Shown here: one piece after another, positions 61,400 through 64,000 of the stretch | How the letters are laid out: every line of letters starts with the position of its first letter | Position numbering within the stretch: position 1 is the first letter of the stretch | Assembly (NCBI RefSeq): GCF_004153605.1 | Contig: NZ_SDSI01000007.1 | Coordinates: 22,062-86,061, forward strand | DNA: 64,000 nucleotides | DNA from: Qipengyuania_B thermophila | GTDB lineage: Bacteria > Pseudomonadota > Alphaproteobacteria > Sphingomonadales > Sphingomonadaceae | Reading direction: 5' to 3' | Translations under genes and position numbers: made by a program | Notes under the pieces: generated by a model | Seen by the model: only the letters and a program-made list of their open reading frames with translations | What the model was told of the DNA's origin: nothing | Databases searched by the model: none

Positions 61400-62308
61400 C
61401 TAGAGGCGCGCCGGCAAGTCAAGCGCCACGGTGGCGGTGCGCTCCTGCCCCGCGGGAGCCGCCGGACCATGCGGATCGCGCCAGGCAAGCTGCAGCTCGA
61501 TGCGCACCGGCCTCAGGTGCCCCGCGGCGCCCGTTCGATCGACCGGTCCGCCTGCCCAGCGCGGTGGCTGTGCGGGTGCCGGCGCGCTGCCACCCTCCGG
61601 AAGCCATCGCGCCATCTCCGCCCCGCTGAGCCACAGGGCCTCGGCGTGGGAGACGGAATTGGTGAAGGCGTAGAAGGCGCGGGCGGCGCCGTCGCTCATC
61701 CCCATGTCGCGGTAGTAGTCGAGATACTGGCGGTTCGGCGCGGCATCGGCGGCAAAGTGCCGCGCCTCGCGTCCGTGCGCATCCTGCCACGAATGGACGG
61801 CAAACCGCGCGCCCGCCGCCAGCCGGCGCTCGCGTCCGGCGAGAAACAGGTCCACCGCGCCCGACCGCACGGATCCGTGAGACGGCACCTGCATCGCCAG
61901 ACCCGCGGCGCGGATCATCCGTCCCAGCTTCAGGTTGGCGCGGTCGTTATAGGTGCCCGGACAATCCACCATGTCGATCTGGCGCAGGCCCGGATGGAGG
62001 CGCAGCATCGCCGCAAACTGCGCCGGCGTGTCGGCATCCGTCGCCCCGACCATCTCGGCGCGCACCCCGTCGATGACGCGGAACGGTCCGAAGCGGCTGG
62101 CCGCGGCGCGCTGATGCGCGTCGAGGACGAAAGCGTGGGCGGGAAAGCCGCCGCCCCGCCAGCGGACATGGTCGAGCGCCGCAAGCGCCAGCGAGGCGTT
62201 GACGGCGCCGGCCGTGCCGGCAACCGCCGGCAGCGACCCCGATGAAGCGTGGACCGGGCCGGCGCCCAGAGCACCGGCAGCGAGCAGCGTGAGAAGCCAG
62301 CGTGCCAT
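61400..62308 (-). CDS. Exported protein with a ClpP/crotonase-like fold (COG3904-like)
   Basis: This 302-residue protein has a signal peptide (MARWLLTLLAAGALGAGPVHA). The central part, IDMVDCPGTYNDRANLKLGRMI and GSVRSGAVDLFLAGRERRL followed by FAVHSWQD, resembles periplasmic ClpP-fold proteins of the COG3904 type, in which the first block is a strand-turn holding the oxyanion Gly and the second carries a Ser. The match is by pattern only. The C-terminal 60 residues are Pro/Ala-rich. Function unknown; alpha/beta hydrolase is an alternative label. Confidence 0.6.
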   Translation of the reverse strand: MARWLLTLLAAGALGAGPVHASSGSLPAVAGTAGAVNASLALAALDHVRWRGGGFPAHAFVLDAHQRAAASRFGPFRVIDGVRAEMVGATDADTPAQFAAMLRLHPGLRQIDMVDCPGTYNDRANLKLGRMIRAAGLAMQVPSHGSVRSGAVDLFLAGRERRLAAGARFAVHSWQDAHGREARHFAADAAPNRQYLDYYRDMGMSDGAARAFYAFTNSVSHAEALWLSGAEMARWLPEGGSAPAPAQPPRWAGGPVDRTGAAGHLRPVRIELQLAWRDPHGPAAPAGQERTATVALDLPARL

Positions 62309-62619
62309 GGCTCCGTTTGTCCGCGCAAAAGGTTGACGTTCCCTAAAGGCTGTTTGCCGCGCCCGCGTTCACCATGTTTGCTCGCCAGCGGGCAACTGCC
62401 CGCCGCTATCGCTGCGGCCCCATGCGGCCGCTCGTGCGCCGGCGAACGAACGGAAGGCTTCACGGTGGTCACCCTCGTCAGAACAGTCGCCTATCTCGGG
62501 CTTGAGGCGAACTTCCTTGCAAATACTATGCGAGAGTGCTTGGGGAGGGCAGCGAAACACTCTTCTCTATCAGTAGAAAAAGAGGCCGCATGATCAACTC
62601 TCATACTTTGATTAGGAGC
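62309..62619. other. Gap without a convincing gene; GC-to-AT transition
   Basis: Base composition changes here from GC-rich to clearly AT-rich (from about 62500). Short open frames on both strands exist but have no recognisable family and no good ribosome binding sites. The minus strand near 62309-62335 must hold the promoter of the exported protein to its left. Confidence 0.4.
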
Positions 62620-62817
62620 TTACCTACTATTGCACGCACATCCCTTGCCTTTATCGCAAGACTTCTCCTTGGCGATGCAGCTGTCGCCACAAGCCTTGCC
62701 CTTGCTACATACTTTACAGCAAGTATTTGACCCCGTGACTAATGCTGCGTGACAAGGCGCGACCGGACTACCCGCGAACGCACACGCAAACGCAACAGCA
62801 AGAGCAATTTTGACCAT
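62620..62817 (-). CDS. Small Cys-rich exported protein
   Basis: This is a 65-residue precursor with a signal peptide ending PCHA (about residue 24). The mature part of about 41 residues has eight Cys (33, 34, 37, 43, 47, 54, 60, 62) in CCKVCSKGKACGDSCIAK and CDKGKGCACNSR. I recall similar short hypothetical proteins with a K-x-C-x2-GKACGD(S/T)CI core in many proteobacteria; function is unknown, with metal binding or a disulfide knot possible. The ATG has no Shine-Dalgarno sequence. AT-rich region. Confidence 0.75.
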   Translation of the reverse strand: MVKIALAVAFACAFAGSPVAPCHAALVTGSNTCCKVCSKGKACGDSCIAKEKSCDKGKGCACNSR

Positions 62818-62823
62818 TTTAAC

Positions 62824-62852
62824 AATTTAAAGCTACAGCGTCTTTAGAATCA
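62824..62852 (-). promoter_or_regulatory. Possible promoter of the Cys-rich gene
   Basis: On the minus strand TTGATT, a 17-bp spacer and TTAAAT lie just upstream of the ATG at 62817. Transcription would then start within a few bases of the ATG, which would make a leaderless mRNA and explain the missing ribosome binding site. Confidence 0.3.
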
Positions 62853-62870
62853 AGCAGAAAGTCAATCGTG

Positions 62871-63311
62871 ATGCTTCTAGAGTTTATCTTGGCAGCGACA
62901 ATCGTTCCGAGCGGGCAGGTGTTTGCCTGCACCCCCATCGCCGTGTGGGACGGTGACGGTCCGGTTTGGTGTGCAGAGGGTCCACGAGTGAGATTGGCTG
63001 GAATTGCTGCGCGAGAAACAGACGGAAGCTGTCGAAGAGGTCACCCCTGCCCACCCGTTTCCGCTGCGGCTTCGAAAGCCGCCCTGATCCGCCTCCTGGG
63101 CACCCCGACGGGCACAATGCCGAGTGGGCACACACGGATTAGCGGTCCCACCTTACGGTGTGTATCGGACGGCCAAGCAGGCGGAAATAGAACCGCCGCC
63201 TGGTGTGTCTCGCCCAGATTTGGCGACATCAACTGCGCGATGGTTAATGGCGGGTGGGCGGCCAAATGGCAAAGATATTGGCGTGGCCACAATTGTAACA
63301 GTGAACAGTGA
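62871..63311 (+). CDS. SNase-like (thermonuclease-fold) exported protein
   Basis: This 146-residue protein has a signal peptide (LLEFILAATIVPSGQVFA) followed by a staphylococcal-nuclease-like start: CTPIAVWDGDG, then VRLAGIAARE, where the Arg and Glu match SNase catalytic Arg35 and Glu43. The rest is short and Cys-rich, so activity is uncertain. The ATG at 62871 is shown; a GTG lies one codon upstream. It is divergent from the Cys-rich gene and just before a membrane protein gene. Confidence 0.7.
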   Translation: MLLEFILAATIVPSGQVFACTPIAVWDGDGPVWCAEGPRVRLAGIAARETDGSCRRGHPCPPVSAAASKAALIRLLGTPTGTMPSGHTRISGPTLRCVSDGQAGGNRTAAWCVSPRFGDINCAMVNGGWAAKWQRYWRGHNCNSEQ

Positions 63312-63327
63312 GCTGAGAGAAACAAGA

Positions 63328-63966
63328 ATGGAAAACTCTGGCACCATTGGAATACAAAGCAGGAAATTGCATATTAGTCTATTTATGAAACTTTGGAAGT
63401 CTGCTATCGTTGTAGGCATCATAATAGTTGCGTACATCCTAGGGTACGACAATGGCCTAAATACCTTAGTCGATCAACGGGATCAGGATATACATGAGCA
63501 CGCTTTTTACGGAGAAGCGCAAGGCGTCATCACCGGAGATGAAGAAGGTGCTATCTCTGATAATTCTAGAGACGAGGAGGCGTTAGTATCGGACGAGACT
63601 TCGCTATGCCTTTCGTATGGATATGAGTGCTCTAACATTCCTGACAGGTTGTACTCAGTCTACGGGAATAGTGTACGTGAGAATCTTAAAGCCGCTGGAC
63701 AATCGCATCTAGCCCAAGATGCTAATTATAATGACGAATATGCATTTGATGGTGAGCACCGCAATCTTCGTTTTATTCCTTCACCTGCACCGTCTACTGC
63801 TATAAATGCAATTCCAATTACGACTAATAGCTATGGGAGATGTGCAGAAAATGGAAGCTGCTATGGTGACATAAGTGAGATTACAGGCAATCCGAAAACG
63901 ATTGAAGTACAGGGTTACTATAGAAGTGACGGTACTTATGTCAGAGGTCATTTTCGAAGTAAATAA
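63328..63966 (+). CDS. Membrane-anchored protein with C-terminal GYYRSDGTYVRGHFR motif
   Basis: This 212-residue AT-rich gene product has one membrane helix (AIVVGIIIVAYILGY, about residues 26-41), an acidic periplasmic region with few features, and a C-terminus EVQGYYRSDGTYVRGHFRSK. This aromatic/basic motif recurs at the ends of many otherwise unrelated bacterial proteins, often near SNase-like genes (from memory). ATG 63328 follows GAGAGAAACAAG; a longer frame from 63124 overlaps the SNase-like gene in another frame and is unlikely. Function unknown. Confidence 0.7.
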   Translation: MENSGTIGIQSRKLHISLFMKLWKSAIVVGIIIVAYILGYDNGLNTLVDQRDQDIHEHAFYGEAQGVITGDEEGAISDNSRDEEALVSDETSLCLSYGYECSNIPDRLYSVYGNSVRENLKAAGQSHLAQDANYNDEYAFDGEHRNLRFIPSPAPSTAINAIPITTNSYGRCAENGSCYGDISEITGNPKTIEVQGYYRSDGTYVRGHFRSK

Positions 63967-64000
63967 AATTGCCCGGAATAAGTAGATATGGGCTTAAGAA

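Noticed and set aside
62249..62730. Short plus-strand open frames at 62249-62593 and 62536-62730
   Set aside because: No recognised domain or ribosome binding site. The second is antisense to the Cys-rich gene, which has a clear signal peptide and conserved Cys pattern.

Overview
The window looks like chromosomal DNA from a high-GC alphaproteobacterium, most likely of the order Sphingomonadales. This is inferred from gene order (secB next to a Tim44-like gene, mltA and a Smr gene; ubiB-ubiE-mutM-rpsT-dnaA), from ubiquinone genes, and from a dispersed palindrome of a type I associate with sphingomonads. No database search was possible. Genes are packed tightly, with many ATGA/GTGA stop-start overlaps.

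Layout. 1-8.1 kb: a minus-strand VirB-type type IV secretion operon (VirB1-like lytic transglycosylase, VirB2, B3, B4, B6, B9, B10, B11, and the first codons of a further gene). 8.2-10.3 kb: thiC behind a TPP riboswitch. 10.3-13.5 kb: a DUF2726 protein, a CsbD-like stress protein and an S9 peptidase. 13.5-18.2 kb: a sugar locus (GH1 glycosidase, SMP-30 lactonase, galactonate dehydratase, aldose epimerase). 18.2-22.1 kb: a KaiC-like double ATPase overlapping a hybrid histidine kinase. 22.1-24.5 kb: glutathione-dependent formaldehyde oxidation (adhC, a VOC protein, S-formylglutathione hydrolase). 24.5-25.3 kb: an AT-rich FkbM methyltransferase, probably acquired. 25.3-27.4 kb: ruvA and ruvB, split by a GIY-YIG gene framed by inverted palindromic repeats. 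27.6-33.6 kb: aroC, then the peroxide defence genes ahpC, ahpF and katG. 33.6-41.1 kb: a TauE-like exporter, Smr, mltA, Tim44-like, secB, murJ, trpS and a DUF4136 lipoprotein. 41.2-46.3 kb: a small membrane protein, dut, coaBC, ubiB and ubiE. 46.3-51.7 kb: mutM, rpsT, dnaA, a ThiF/MoeB-like E1, an isoaspartyl peptidase and a YnfA-like protein. 51.7-57.9 kb: a sirtuin, dapB, nth, a dicarboxylate symporter, dapE, an S1/P1 nuclease and a GST. 57.9-61.3 kb: engB, yidC, yidD, rnpA, rpmH. 61.4-62.3 kb: a ClpP-fold-like exported protein. 62.6-64 kb: an AT-rich end with a tiny Cys-rich exported protein, an SNase-like protein and a membrane protein.

Most of the window is housekeeping: replication, DNA repair, ribosome and membrane-protein biogenesis, cell wall (MurJ, MltA, diaminopimelate synthesis), cofactors (thiamine, CoA, ubiquinone) and oxidative or aldehyde defence. 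The accessory parts are the secretion operon, the GIY-YIG/palindrome unit, the FkbM gene and the AT-rich right end. The points most worth following up are the GIY-YIG element whose stop codon comes from its own flanking repeat, the unusually long acidic insert inside CoaBC, the KaiC/hybrid-kinase pair, the apparent non-canonical start of rnpA, and the strong hairpin between ahpC and ahpF.
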